A stretch of 64,000 nt of DNA from CAIWHR01 sp963809965 (GCA_963809965.1 CAWELU010000010.1:1-64000); one strand, 5' to 3'. Shown: positions 16,795 to 26,757, counted from the stretch's first letter. The notes: generated by a model from the sequence alone, not told the origin. Translations and numbers: made by a program.

Positions 16795-17168
16795 CGCAGC
16801 CGGGGCGCCCCGCCGGTCCTCGTGCGACCGCTCGATGATTTTCCCGCAGGGCCTTCGTTATCGTAACCGCGCAGGCAGGTACGACGTGCCCCATGCCTTT
16901 GATGCAGGTCAGGCAGCGGTGAAGTCACCGGCTCGTGCCCCCCGCGGGAGGGACGCTGTGGCGACCGACGGATTCGATCGAATCGCACGACAGCAAACCT
17001 AGGGGCCGCGACTCACTCCCCTACCCGCGGCAATCCATTTCGAGTGGGGCCTGGCTTGTCCGGGATCGCCCGGGTCCCCATATTGCGGTCAACCGTCAAA
17101 TCGATTCACCCGTTGTGGGCGGCCGCATAGGACAATGGCGGTCGACAGGTTCCCCCACTGGAGAGGTC
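16795..17168. promoter_or_regulatory. divergent promoter region between mgtA and the ABC importer
   Basis: The 374 bases must hold both promoters. The only motif I would single out is the Fnr/Anr-like site at 16899-16912. The GGAGAGG ribosome site of the importer gene ends the region. No small gene is convincing. Confidence 0.4.
16899..16912. promoter_or_regulatory. possible Fnr/Anr box
   Basis: TTGATGCAGGTCAG has the left half-site TTGAT in full and a right half GTCAG, two changes from the TTGAT-N4-ATCAA consensus. It lies 105 bases upstream of the mgtA start. Betaproteobacterial Anr sites often read TTGAT-N4-GTCAA, one change from this. Confidence 0.3.
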
Positions 17169-18380
17169 ATGTACCGCATTTCGCGTCTTGCCCGGCTCGC
17201 CTTGATGACGGCGCTTGTGCTCGTAACCACCGGTGCGCCGGCAGCGCGGGCCCAGCCGATCAAGCTGGGCGAGCTCAACAGCTACAAGGTCTTCCCGGCG
17301 TTTCTCGAGCCCTACAAGAAGGGAATGGAGCTCGCGCTGGAGGAGATCAACGCCGCCGGCGGCGTTCTCGGTCGGCCGCTCGAAATCGTCTCGCGCGACG
17401 ACAACGGCAGCCCGGGCGACGCGGTGCGGGTGGCCGAGGAACTCCTCGCGCGCGAGAAGGCTGTGCTGCTGATGGGCACGTTCGCCTCGAACGTCGGTCT
17501 TGCCGTCGCGGACCTCGCCAAGCAGCGCAAGGTGCTGTTCCTCGCCGCGGAGCCCCTGACCGACAAGATCGTCTGGGAAAGCGGCAATCGCTATACGTTC
17601 CGGCTCCGCGCATCGACGTACATGCAGACGGCGATGCTCGCGCCGGAAGCGGCGAAGCTCGGAAAGAAGCGTTGGGCGATCGTCTATCCCAACTACGAGT
17701 ACGGCCAATCGGCAACCGCGGCCTTCAAGCAGCAGATGATCGCGCTGTCGCCCGGGGGAATCGAGTTCATCGAGCAGGCGGTCCCGCTGGGCAAGATCGA
17801 CGCCGGTCCCGTCGTGCAGGCATTGGTCGACGCGAAGCCCGACGCGATCTTCTCGTCGCTTTTCGGCGCCGACCTCGCGCGCTTCGTCCGCGAAGGTCAA
17901 TTGCGCGGACTGTTCGTCAACCGCCCCGTGTTCAATCTGCTGGGTGGCGAGCCCGAGTACCTCGACCCGCTCAAGGACGAGGCCCCGACGGGCTGGTGGG
18001 TGACGGGCTATCCCTGGTACGCGATCGATACACCCGAGCACAAGCGCTTCCGCGATGCGTATCAGGCGAAGTTCAAAGACTACCCTCGCCTGGGCTCGGT
18101 GGTCGGATACAGCACGGTCAAAGCCGCTGCGGCTGCGATTCGCAAGGCGAACTCGACCGATACCGAGAAACTCGTCGCCGCGATGAATGGCCTCGCGATC
18201 GATTCGCCGTTCGGAAGAGTTACTTTCCGCCCGCTCGACCACCAGTCGACGATGGGCGCCTATGTCGGGCGCACCGCCGTGCGCGATGGCAAGGGCGTCA
18301 TGGTGGATTGGCGCTATGCCGACGGCAAGGACTACCTCCCCTCGGACGATACGGTGAAGCGGTTGCGGCCGGCAGAGTAA
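17169..18380 (+). CDS. periplasmic substrate-binding protein of an amino-acid/amide ABC importer, 403 aa
   Basis: The ATG follows GGAGAGG, and the signal peptide ends ALVLVTTGAPAARAQ. The mature protein belongs to the type I periplasmic binding fold used by LivK/AmiC/UrtA-class receptors (GMELALEEINAAGGVLGRPLE, DDNGSPGDAVRVAEELL, then WAIVYPNYEYGQSATAAFK). It is followed by fused LivH-LivM permeases and a LivG ATPase in the same direction, so it delivers a substrate to them. The ligand cannot be read from sequence. Branched-chain amino acids, amides, urea or amino alcohols are all possible. Confidence 0.9.
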   Translation: MYRISRLARLALMTALVLVTTGAPAARAQPIKLGELNSYKVFPAFLEPYKKGMELALEEINAAGGVLGRPLEIVSRDDNGSPGDAVRVAEELLAREKAVLLMGTFASNVGLAVADLAKQRKVLFLAAEPLTDKIVWESGNRYTFRLRASTYMQTAMLAPEAAKLGKKRWAIVYPNYEYGQSATAAFKQQMIALSPGGIEFIEQAVPLGKIDAGPVVQALVDAKPDAIFSSLFGADLARFVREGQLRGLFVNRPVFNLLGGEPEYLDPLKDEAPTGWWVTGYPWYAIDTPEHKRFRDAYQAKFKDYPRLGSVVGYSTVKAAAAAIRKANSTDTEKLVAAMNGLAIDSPFGRVTFRPLDHQSTMGAYVGRTAVRDGKGVMVDWRYADGKDYLPSDDTVKRLRPAE

Positions 18381-18395
18381 CGCGTCGGGTCCACT

Positions 18396-18429
18396 CGGGC
18401 GCCGCCGGTTCATGCTCTAGGGGCGCCCG
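18396..18429 (+). terminator. stem-loop after the binding-protein gene
   Basis: CGGGCGCC (18396-18403) pairs with GGCGCCCG (18422-18429). It lies 15 bases after the stop and has no T-run. In transporter operons such a hairpin often lowers read-through, so that the binding protein is made in excess over the permease. Confidence 0.35.
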
Positions 18430-18513
18430 CGTCGTTCGGGAGGGATCCGGACGAGAGGATAGAATCGCGGGCAGCCGCGGGTCCTGGCCCGGCGGCACCA
18501 TCCCCGCCCGCGC

Positions 18514-20394
18514 GTGTCACTGTCCTCCTTCGTCGCTCAGCTGCTGAACGGCCTCGCCGGAGCGTCGGCGCTGTTCCTCGTCGCCGCGGGCCTGACGCTG
18601 ATCTTCGGCGTCACGCGCATTGTCAATTTCGCCCACGGCTCGCTGTACATGCTGGGCGCTTACATCGCGTACTCGCTGGTCGCGACCTTCGACGGCGGTC
18701 CCCTGGGATTCTGGGGCGCCGTCGTGCTTGCCGCGATCACCGTTGCCGCGATCGGCGCGGCGATCGAAGCGCTGCTCCTGAAGCGAATCTACGCGGCGCC
18801 CGAGTTGCTGCAGCTCGCGGCCACCTTCGGCGTCGTGCTCATCGTGCGTGACGCAGCATTGGCGATCTGGGGCGCCGAGGATCTGCTCGGCCCGCGAGCG
18901 CCAGGCTTTCGCGGGGCGGTCGACTTGTTCGGGCGCGCGGTTCCGAGCTACGACTTGCTGCTGCTCGTCATCGGGCCGAGCGTCCTGGTCGCGCTGTGGT
19001 GGCTGATCGCTCGCACCCGGTTCGGTGTGCTTCTGCGGGCCGCCGCGGAAAACCGCGTGCTCGCGAGCGCGCTCGGCGTCAACGAACGCCTGCTTTTCAC
19101 CGCGGTGTTCGCACTGGGCGCCTTTCTCGCGGGCCTCGCCGGGGCGTTGCAGCTGCCGCGCGAGCCGGCCAATCTCGGGATGGATCTCGCGATCATCGCC
19201 GAGGCATTCGTGGTCACCGTCGTCGGCGGGCTGGGCTCGATCCCCGGGGCGTTCCTCGCGGCGCTCCTGATCGGACTCACCAAGGCACTGTGCATCGCCC
19301 TGGGAACCGTCGAATTCGGCGGGTTTGCGTTCGCGTTTCCGAAGCTCACGCTGGTCGCGGAGTTCGTCGTGATGGCGGTCGTGCTCGTCGCGAAGCCGCA
19401 TGGCCTTATGGGCACGCTGCCGGCGCCGCCACCGACGACGGCGATCGCCGAGTTCCGGGCACTGGTGAACCCACCCGGCCGCAAGGCAGCGGTCGGGGCC
19501 CTCGCCGCGCTGGCGCTTGCCGCTTGCCTGCCCTTCACCGGCGACGAGTACCGGCTCGTGCTCGCAACCGACATCCTGGTATTCGCGCTGTTTGCCGCGA
19601 GCCTGCAACTGTTGATGGGGACGGGTGGCCTCGCATCGTTCGGGCACGCGGCGTATTTCGGCCTCGGCGCCTATGCGGCTGCGCTGGCGGTCAAGCACGG
19701 CGCGCCAATGGCGGTCGCACTCGCGCTCGCGCCGCTGGTTGCGTTGGCCGGAGCACTCGTCATCGGCTGGTTCTGCGTTCGTCTGTCGGGCGTCTACCTC
19801 GCGATGCTGACGCTGGCGTTCGCCCAGATCGTCTGGTCGATCGCGTTCCAGTGGGACAGCGTGACCGGCGGCTCCAACGGAGTGGTCGGGGTGTGGCCGG
19901 CGGCGATGCTTGCCAGCCGGCGCGCGTATTACTGGTTCACGTTGGCGATCGGGGCCGTGGCGCTCGCCGCGATCGCCTGGATCGCGCATGCGCCGCTTGG
20001 TTACGCGCTGCGGGCGAGCCGCGATTCGCCGCTGCGAGCCGAGGCCATCGGCATCGATGTACGGAGCATCCGCCTGACCGCTTTCGCCCTTGCCGGCGCG
20101 TTTGCCGGGCTCGCCGGCGGGCTGTTCGCGTTCTCCAAGGGAAGCATCTCCCCGGAAACGCTCGCCATTCCGCGCTCGGTCGACGCGCTGGTGATGGTGC
20201 TGCTCGGTGGCCTCAATGCGTTGGCCGGCCCGCTGCTCGGCGCCGCAGCGTTCACCTGGCTCGCGGATACGCTGGCGCGCGTGACGGAATACTGGCGCGC
20301 ACTCCTCGGCGCCACGATCCTGTTGCTCGTGCTCGCGTTTCCGATGGGTATCGGCGGCGAGTTGAGCCGCCTGCTCGCGAGGAGAACCCGGTGA
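18514..20394 (+). CDS. fused LivH-LivM-type ABC permease, 626 aa
   Basis: One chain carries both membrane subunits. The first ~300 residues are LivH-like (LNGLAGASALFLVAAGLTLI, FGVTRIVNFAHGSLYMLGAY). The second half is LivM-like (LMGTGGLASFGHAAYFGLGA, GVYLAMLTLAFAQIVWSIAF, then TGGSNGVVG). About 18-20 membrane segments are visible. The start is a GTG with no strong ribosome site. The stop overlaps the ATPase start as GTGA. LivH and LivM are usually separate genes, though fusions are known in this transporter class. The frame is intact. Confidence 0.94.
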   Translation: MSLSSFVAQLLNGLAGASALFLVAAGLTLIFGVTRIVNFAHGSLYMLGAYIAYSLVATFDGGPLGFWGAVVLAAITVAAIGAAIEALLLKRIYAAPELLQLAATFGVVLIVRDAALAIWGAEDLLGPRAPGFRGAVDLFGRAVPSYDLLLLVIGPSVLVALWWLIARTRFGVLLRAAAENRVLASALGVNERLLFTAVFALGAFLAGLAGALQLPREPANLGMDLAIIAEAFVVTVVGGLGSIPGAFLAALLIGLTKALCIALGTVEFGGFAFAFPKLTLVAEFVVMAVVLVAKPHGLMGTLPAPPPTTAIAEFRALVNPPGRKAAVGALAALALAACLPFTGDEYRLVLATDILVFALFAASLQLLMGTGGLASFGHAAYFGLGAYAAALAVKHGAPMAVALALAPLVALAGALVIGWFCVRLSGVYLAMLTLAFAQIVWSIAFQWDSVTGGSNGVVGVWPAAMLASRRAYYWFTLAIGAVALAAIAWIAHAPLGYALRASRDSPLRAEAIGIDVRSIRLTAFALAGAFAGLAGGLFAFSKGSISPETLAIPRSVDALVMVLLGGLNALAGPLLGAAAFTWLADTLARVTEYWRALLGATILLLVLAFPMGIGGELSRLLARRTR

Positions 20395-21147
20395 CGTCCG
20401 CCATGCTTCGCGTTCAGGCGCTGTCCAAGTCGTTCGGGGGGGTCGATGCGGTAGACGACATTTCGTTCGAGGTTGCCGCCGGCGAACTCGTCGCGCTGAT
20501 CGGTCCCAACGGCGCCGGCAAGACGACGTGCTTCAACCTCGTCAACGGTCAACTCGTGCCGGACGCCGGCACCGTGACGCTCGGGGGCGAGCGCATCGAG
20601 GGTCTGCCGCCGCGCACCATCGCCCGCATGGGGGTGGGACGGACCTTTCAGGTCGCCGCGACCTTCGCGTCGATGAGAGTGCGGGAGAATGTCCAGCTCG
20701 CGCTGCTGGCGCACCGGGATGCGCACCGCGGCATTGGCGCCCGCACGCTCGATCTTGAGCGCGGCAATGCCGAGACGTTGCTGGAGCGCGTGCGGATGAC
20801 GCGCTTCGCCGAGCAGGGCTGCGCAACCCTCGCGTACGGCGATGCGAAGCGCATCGAACTTGCACTGGCTCTGGCGGGCGCACCGCGACTGTTGTTGATG
20901 GACGAACCGACAGCCGGCATGTCCCCTCGGTCGCGCGGGCGCGTCATGCAGCTCGCGGCCGAACTGGCCCGGCAGCATGCGGATCGCCGTGCTCTTCACC
21001 GAGCACGACATGGACGTCGTTTTCGATTTCGCCGATCGCGTCATCGTGCTCGATCGCGGCCGCATCATCGCCGACGGAAAGCCGGATGCGATCCGTGCGG
21101 ACCCGCGAGTTCGGACGGTCTATCTGGGCGAGGACGATGCTGCGTAA
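20391..21147 (+). CDS. LivG-type ABC ATPase, one frameshift
   Basis: It powers the importer upstream. Walker A GPNGAGKTT, the Q-loop GVGRTFQVAATF, signature LAYGDAKRIELALAL and Walker B LLLMDEPTAGMS are present. The span is 757 nt, which is 3n+1. Near 20975 one extra base (GCGATC written as GCGGATC) breaks the frame, and the continuation VLFTEHDMDVVFDFADRVIV to GEDDAA is intact. The start is the GTG overlapping the permease stop, or the ATG at 20403. No LivF-type second ATPase follows, so it works as a homodimer or pairs with a LivF encoded elsewhere. Confidence 0.9.
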
Positions 21148-21264
21148 GGCGCGAGTCCGGATCACGTAACACCGGCAACGCCCGGGCGCCTTTCGTTTGC
21201 GCAGGCACCACGGGGCCATCCCGGCAACCAGTCCGGCAATGGGACCGGGCACGTCGGGGCCGGA

Positions 21265-22441
21265 TCAGCTCGTAAGACGCGTGAATCCTTCGGCGAGATC
21301 GGCGATCAGATCCTGCGGGTCCTCGAGTCCGATCTGTAGCCGAAGGCACGGGCCGCCGGCGTCCCAAGCCGTCACCGTGCGCGTGCGTTCCGGCCAGGTG
21401 GGGATCATCAGGCTCTCGAACCCGCCCCAGCTCCAGCCCATGCCGAAAAGCCGCATCCCGTCGAGCATGGCATCGATGCGCGCCTTGGCGACCGGCTGCA
21501 GCACGACGGCAAAAAGTCCAGACGCCTCGGTGAAATCGCGTTTCCAGAGTTCGTGACCACGCGAACCGGGCAACGCCGGGTAGATCACCTCGCGGACCTC
21601 GGGTCGCGCCCGGAGCCATTCGGCGATGGCGAGCGCGCTCGACCGGTGACGCGAAAGGCGCAGCGGCAGCGTGCGCAGTCCGCGAAGCCCCAGAAAGCAG
21701 TCGTCCGACGATGCGGTGACCCCCATGTCGGTCCAGAGGCGATGAAGCGCGCCCTGCGTCGCCTCGCTGGTCACGATCAGACCCAGCAGCACGTCCGAGT
21801 GCCCGCCGATGTACTTGGTCGCCGCATGCACCGACACGTCGACGCCGTGGTCGAACGATCGGAAACCCGAAAGGCGTCGCCCACGAATTGTCGAGCACCA
21901 CGCGCGCGCCGTGCCGATGCGCGACCTCGGCGATGGCCGGAATGTCCTGCACCTCGAAGGTCAGCGATCCGGGCGACTCGGTGAAGACGACACTCGTGTT
22001 CGGACGCAACTCGCGCTCGATCGCGGCGCCGGCGAGCGGGTCGTAGTAGCTGACGTCCATACCGAGGCGCCGCAGGTGGTTGTTGCAGAAGCGGCGGGTG
22101 GGACCGTACACCGCGTCGGTGACGAGCACATGGTCGCCCGCCTTCGCCAGCGCCAGGAGCGGCAGCGTCGTCGCGGTCAGCCCCGACGGTACGGCGAACG
22201 CGTCGTGGCCGCCTTCGATCGCGGCCACGGCGGCTTCGAGATCGGCGACCGTCGGCAGGCCGTGCAGGCCATAGCTGATCCCGTCGAACTCGCCGCGCGC
22301 CGCCGCTTCGAGCTCGGCGACGGTCGAAAAGAGCATCGTCGATGCGCGGAACACCGGTGTGTTGACGGCGCCGAGGAACCGTCGCGGATGCCGGCCGAGG
22401 TGACTCGCCAGCGTCGCCGGCTTGTGCGGGCCAGCGGTCAT
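21265..22441 (-). CDS. metC: cystathionine beta-lyase / Cys-Met metabolism PLP enzyme, one frameshift
   Basis: A fold-type I PLP enzyme. The N-terminal part (MTAGPHKPATLASHLGRHPR) leads to SYGLHGLPTVADLEAAVAAI and VVFTESPGSLTFEVQDIP. The PLP lysine is in HAATKYIGGHSD. NTPVFRASTMLF and SWGGFESL fit cystathionine beta-lyases that release homocysteine. The span of 1177 nt is 3n+1, with one extra base near 21862 between ATPFGFP and DHGVDVSVHAATK. The stop side of gntK overlaps the start as ATGA. A gamma-lyase or related desulfhydrase role cannot be excluded. Confidence 0.85.
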
Positions 22442-22935
22442 GCGGCCTCCGATCGACGGTCGAGCGCCGCGCGAATTGCCGCCACCTGCGTCGGGATCGT
22501 CGAACGAACGTCGACGACAATCGCGCCTGCGGGTTCCTCGAGCGTCGCCAACTGGCTTGCGAGCAGCCCCGGCGGCATGTACCGGTGCGATCGCGCGGCG
22601 AGCCGCGATGCGATCGTGTCGTGGTCGCCCTTCAGATACACGAACGTGACCGTGCCCGCGCGCGCGAGCCGGTCGCGGTACGCCTGCTTCAATGCCGAGC
22701 AGGCGAGGATCGCATTGCCGCCACGCTCGCCGATCGCCTCGATTTCGCGCGCCAGCCGATCGAGCCAGGGCCAGCGGTCGTCGTCGGTGAGTGGGATCCC
22801 GGCCGCCATCTTGGCGACGTTGGCCTCGGGATGAAAATCGTCGGCGTCGAGGAACGGCCACCCCAGGTCCGCGGCCAGGGCCTGCCCGACTACGGTCTTG
22901 CCGCTGCCGCTCACTCCCATCAGGACGACGACCAT
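22438..22935 (-). CDS. gntK: gluconokinase, 165 aa
   Basis: It phosphorylates gluconate to 6-phosphogluconate. The P-loop GVSGSGKT starts at residue 7, and DADDFHPEANVAKMAAGIPL and DDDRWPWL are signature segments of the small gluconokinase family, as is CSALKQAYRDRLR-like sequence. Length fits. I chose the ATG at 22935 because the family begins right before the P-loop; upstream in-frame residues are not conserved. The TGA overlaps the metC start, which is unusual company for this gene. Confidence 0.9.
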   Translation of the reverse strand: MVVVLMGVSGSGKTVVGQALAADLGWPFLDADDFHPEANVAKMAAGIPLTDDDRWPWLDRLAREIEAIGERGGNAILACSALKQAYRDRLARAGTVTFVYLKGDHDTIASRLAARSHRYMPPGLLASQLATLEEPAGAIVVDVRSTIPTQVAAIRAALDRRSEAA

Positions 22936-23017
22936 CTTGTTTCGACTCCCCTTGGCGGCGGCGTTCACGCAGCGCGGGTCTTGCTCCAGCGCGTCGGCGC
23001 CAGCCCCGACAGCGATG

Positions 23018-23890
23018 CTACCCAATCGACCGCTCGCCGCCAACCGCGGGCACGCTGCGCCGTGTGGCGAGCACCGCCGCGCCTACGAGCAGCGAACCGG
23101 CGATCAGCGTGCGTAGATCGACGGCCTCTCCAAGCAGCAGGACCGCGAGCACGATGCCATACACTGGCTCGAGCGCGGCGACCACACTCGCGGTATGCGC
23201 AGTGATGATCGACAGCGATGCAATGAACATCGTGTGGGCCAGCGCCGTGCAAAAGAGCCCGAGTGCGACGAGCAGCAGGACCTCGCGCATCCCGATCGTC
23301 CCGAGCGCCGAAGGATCGCCCCATGCGAACGGTAGCAGGAAAATCGCCGCCAGAAGGTTCTGCCAGAACGCGATGTCGGTGGCCGGGCGCGCGGCCGCCC
23401 AGCGTCGATTGAGCACGGCGAGGAGCGCGAAGCTCGCTCCGGAGACGATGCCCCATCCGAGGCCCCGCACGGTCGGATTCGTGGCCGTGGGCTCGGGAAT
23501 CAGCAGGAGGAGCCCGACCGATACGAGCACCGCGGTCAATCCTTCGCGCCGGGTCCAGCGTCGGGCGAGTAGCACACGCTCCAGCAGCAACGTGAACAGC
23601 GGAAAGCTCGCAAATCCCAGCAACCCGATCGCCACGCTCGCGGCCTGGATCGCGGCAAAAAAAGACACCCAGTGCACGGCCAGGACCATGCCGTTCGCGG
23701 CGAGGCGAAGGTCGAATGCCACACGATCGTGCCGCTGCAAGCGAATGACGAGCAACGCGGCAGCGGCGATCGCGGTCCGGCCGAGCACGATTGCGATGGG
23801 CGGCAGCGCGAGCCATTTGCCGAACAGGCCCGCGAAGCCGAACAGCAGGACAGCGGTGTGCAGCGTGAAAAGCGCGGCGGCGTGGCTCAC
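23018..23890 (-). CDS. EamA/DMT-superfamily transporter, 290 aa
   Basis: Ten hydrophobic segments arranged as two EamA repeats are visible (GFAGLFGKWLALPPIAIVLG and AFWQNLLAAIFLL; ALEPVYGIVLAVLLLGE in the second repeat). The motif ALEPVYG-xx-LAVLLLGE is typical of drug/metabolite exporters of amino acids or nucleotides. The frame is intact. It is divergent from the glutamine-synthetase-like gene across 160 bases. The substrate is unknown. Confidence 0.86.
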   Translation of the reverse strand: MSHAAALFTLHTAVLLFGFAGLFGKWLALPPIAIVLGRTAIAAAALLVIRLQRHDRVAFDLRLAANGMVLAVHWVSFFAAIQAASVAIGLLGFASFPLFTLLLERVLLARRWTRREGLTAVLVSVGLLLLIPEPTATNPTVRGLGWGIVSGASFALLAVLNRRWAAARPATDIAFWQNLLAAIFLLPFAWGDPSALGTIGMREVLLLVALGLFCTALAHTMFIASLSIITAHTASVVAALEPVYGIVLAVLLLGEAVDLRTLIAGSLLVGAAVLATRRSVPAVGGERSIG

Positions 23891-24049
23891 GGCGGCGAGT
23901 CGTCGGATGGTGAGGTTGCAACGGATTGTGCCACCCGACCCGGGCGCGTGTGGCCTGCGCTAGAATGCCCGCTGCGCTGCGGGGCCGCCAGTCGCCGGCT
24001 CGAGCGCACCACAAATCGAGCGCGAACAGCCGCCCCCTCGGAGGAACCC

Positions 24050-25424
24050 ATGCCGATGCCGTCCACGGCCGCCAAGATCATCGCCGCCGTCCGCGCTGCC
24101 CCGGGCAACCGCGTCAAGGTCGCCGTGTCCGACATCGACGGCGTGCTTCGGGGCAAGTACCTGCACAAGGACAAGTTCTACTCGGCCGTCGAGGGTGGAT
24201 TCGGTTTTTGCGACGTGGTGTTCGGCTGGGACATGATGGACGTCACCTACGACAACACGAAGCTGACGGGCTGGCACAAGGGATTCCCGGATGCGCTGGC
24301 GCGGATCGACCTCAGCACGTTCCGCACCGTGCCGTGGGACGGCGGGGTCCCGTTCTTCCTCGGCGAATTCGTGCACCAGGTCGACGGCAAGGAAGCGCCG
24401 TTGCCGATCTGCCCGCGGCAGGTATTGAAGCGCGTGCTGCGGCGCGCGGAGAAACTCGGTGTCCTGCCGATGTGCGGGATGGAGTACGAGTGGTTCAACT
24501 TCGCCGAGACGCCGCAGTCCTGGGCCGACAAGCGGGGCGTCGGTCCCACCCCCATCACACCGGGAATGTTCGGCTACTCGTTGCTCCGCGCCAATGCGAA
24601 CCGCGACTTCTTCGCAGCGCTGATGAGCGAGATGGGCGAATTCGGCGTGCCGATCGAGGGGCTGCACACGGAGACCGGGCCCGGCGTCTACGAGGCGGCA
24701 ATCCTATTTTCCGAAGCGCTCGAGGCGGCCGATCGCGCGATCCTGTTCAAGACCGGGACCAAGGAGATCGGCGCCCGGTTCGGCATCATGCCGAGCTTCA
24801 TGGCCAAGTGGAACGCGGCGCTGCCGGGTTGCTCGGGTCATATCCACCAGTCGCTGTCCGACGGCAAGCGCAACCTCTTCTACGATCCCAAGGGAAAGAA
24901 CAGCATGAGCAAGCTGTTCGAGAGCTATCTTGCGGGACAGGTCGCGGCGCTGATGGAACTCGCGCCCGATGTATTGGCCGACGATCAACAGTTACAAACG
25001 CCTCGTCGATGGTTTCTGGGCGCCGGTGAAGCCGACCTGGGGGCTCGACAATCGAACCGCGAGCTTCCGCGTGATCGCCGGATCGCCGAAGGCGACCCGG
25101 CTCGAGACGCGCTGCCCCGGCGCCGACATGAATCCGTATCTCGCCGCCGCGGCGTGCCTCGCCGCCGGCCTCGATGGCGTCGAGCGGAACCTGAAGCTCA
25201 CCGCCAAGCCGATCCACGGCACCAACATGGGCGCCGAGGACATTCCGCGCGCGCCCCGCACGTTGATCGAGACCACACGCATTTTTCGCGGCTCCAATGT
25301 CGCGCGTGACTGGTTCGGCGACGATTTCGTGGAGCATTACGCAGCCACACGCGAGTGGGAATGGCGGCAGTGGCAGGACGCCGTGACCGATTGGGAAATG
25401 AAACGGTACTTCGAGATCATCTGA
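24050..25424 (+). CDS. glutamine-synthetase-like gamma-glutamyl-amine ligase, one frameshift
   Basis: The enzyme is a class of GS that joins glutamate to an amine using ATP. The ATG follows GGAGG. VSDIDGVLRGKYLHKDKF is the N-terminal beta-grasp, MCGMEYEWFNF and GLHTETGPGVYE carry the metal glutamates, and GCSGHIHQSL holds the glutamate-loop histidine. NRTASFRVI and ETRCPGADMNPYLAAAA complete the active site. The span is 1375 nt (3n+1), with one extra C near 24970 before MYWPTINSYKRLVDGFW. The stop overlaps the alcohol dehydrogenase ATG. The downstream genes argue for an amino alcohol or diamine substrate and not ammonia. Confidence 0.9.
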
Positions 25425-26593
25425 TGAGCCTTCATCGCTTCGCCTTTCCCACGACGATTCACTTCGGTGCGGGCGCGCGCAGGCTGGTCGCCGAGCACCT
25501 CGCGGCGGAAGGCGTCAAGCGACCGCTCGTGGTCACCGACCGTGGGATCGCGGCATTGCCGCTGCTTGGCGATTTCGTCGCCACGCTTGCGGGGCTCGAC
25601 GTTGCCGTGTTCTCCGAGGTCTGGGGCAACCCGGTCCGCAGCCAGGTGCAAGACGGTGTCGCCGCCTACCACGCCCACAAGGCGGACGCGGTGATCGGGT
25701 TGGGCGGCGGCGCCGCCCTCGACGTGGCCAAGGCCATCGCGCTGATGGCGACGCATCCGGGCGACATCCTCGAATACGCGTGGGACCATCCCCACGTGCG
25801 ACCGATCGACGGGCCGATCCCCTACTTCGTCGCCTTGCCGACGACATCCGGCACGGGCTCGGAGGTCGGCCGCTCGAGCGTGGTATCCGACGATGCAACG
25901 CACATCAAGAAGATCATCTTTTCGCCGAAGCTCCTTGCCCGATGCGTTTTCGCCGATGCGGAACTGACGCTGGGTCTGCCACCCGCGATCACCGCGGCGA
26001 CGGGCATGGACGCGCTCACCCACAACATCGAGTCGTATCTGTCGCCGGCGTATCACCCGCTGTGCGACGGTATCGCGCTGGAAGGTGTGCGTATCGCCGC
26101 GCGCGCGCTGCCTGTCGCCTTCCGCGACGGTGGAAATCTCGCGGCCCGCAGCGACATGCTGATGAGCTCGATGATGGGGGCGATCGCCTTCCAGAAGGAT
26201 CTAGGGGCCGTTCATTCCTGCGCGCACGCGCTCTCCACCGTGGCGGACCTGCACCATGGTCTCGCCAACGGCGTCATGATCGACCATGTGATGCGCTTCA
26301 ATCTGCCGGCAGCGACACAGAAGATGGCCGAGTTGGCGCGCGTGGCCGGCGCGCATCGTGCGGGGAGCATGGCCGACGAAGCGGCAGCGGGCGCGTTCAT
26401 CGACTGGCTCACCCGCATGAAGGCCGACCTCGGCATTCCGGCAACGCTCGGCGCGATGCCAACGGAACGGCGCGTGACGAGGGCGGACATCCCCGGGCTC
26501 GTCGACGTCGCCATCCTCGACACCTGCCATCAGACCAACCCCCGCCCCTGCACGCGCGCAGATTTCGAGCGGATCTTCGCCGCGGCCATCTGA
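25424..26593 (+). CDS. iron-containing (group III) alcohol dehydrogenase, 389 aa
   Basis: It oxidises an alcohol to an aldehyde with NAD(P). GLGGGAALDVAKAIAL binds the cofactor, PTTSGTGSEVG is the second family signature, and TGMDALTHNIESYLSP with HSCAHALSTVADLHHG supplies the metal-binding histidines. Length fits the family. The ATG overlaps the GS-like stop (TGATG), so the two are made together. This enzyme stands where the Puu pathway has an FAD amine oxidase, which points to a hydroxyl-bearing substrate. Confidence 0.92.
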   Translation: MSLHRFAFPTTIHFGAGARRLVAEHLAAEGVKRPLVVTDRGIAALPLLGDFVATLAGLDVAVFSEVWGNPVRSQVQDGVAAYHAHKADAVIGLGGGAALDVAKAIALMATHPGDILEYAWDHPHVRPIDGPIPYFVALPTTSGTGSEVGRSSVVSDDATHIKKIIFSPKLLARCVFADAELTLGLPPAITAATGMDALTHNIESYLSPAYHPLCDGIALEGVRIAARALPVAFRDGGNLAARSDMLMSSMMGAIAFQKDLGAVHSCAHALSTVADLHHGLANGVMIDHVMRFNLPAATQKMAELARVAGAHRAGSMADEAAAGAFIDWLTRMKADLGIPATLGAMPTERRVTRADIPGLVDVAILDTCHQTNPRPCTRADFERIFAAAI

Positions 26594-26602
26594 GATGAAC
26601 GG

Positions 26603-26749
26603 CCCCCACGCTCACTCTGTTCGCTGCCCCCCGAGGGGGCGCTCAGTGCCCTTCGGGCGGCCGGGCGGGCAGAGGAACGTCCCCCCACGCTCACTCTGTT
26701 CGCTGCCCCCGAGGGGGCGCTCAGTGCCCTTCGGGCGGCCGGGCGGGCA
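26603..26749. repeat. two direct copies of a ~68-bp GC-rich REP-like repeat
   Basis: Copy 1 (26603-26671) and copy 2 (26682-26749) are identical except for one C in a C-run. Each begins CCCCCACGCTCACTCTGTTC and contains a strong hairpin (CCCCC-GA-GGGGG type) and a GCCCTTCGGGC stem. Similar units are common between genes in Burkholderiales. They separate the alcohol dehydrogenase from the hydrolase gene and may damp transcription or translation of what follows. Confidence 0.9.
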
Positions 26750-26757
26750 CTGAAGCT

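Noticed and set aside
16795..17168. Magnesium riboswitch or leader peptide for mgtA
   Set aside because: No M-box-like conserved core or convincing short leader frame could be found by eye. Covariance search would be needed.
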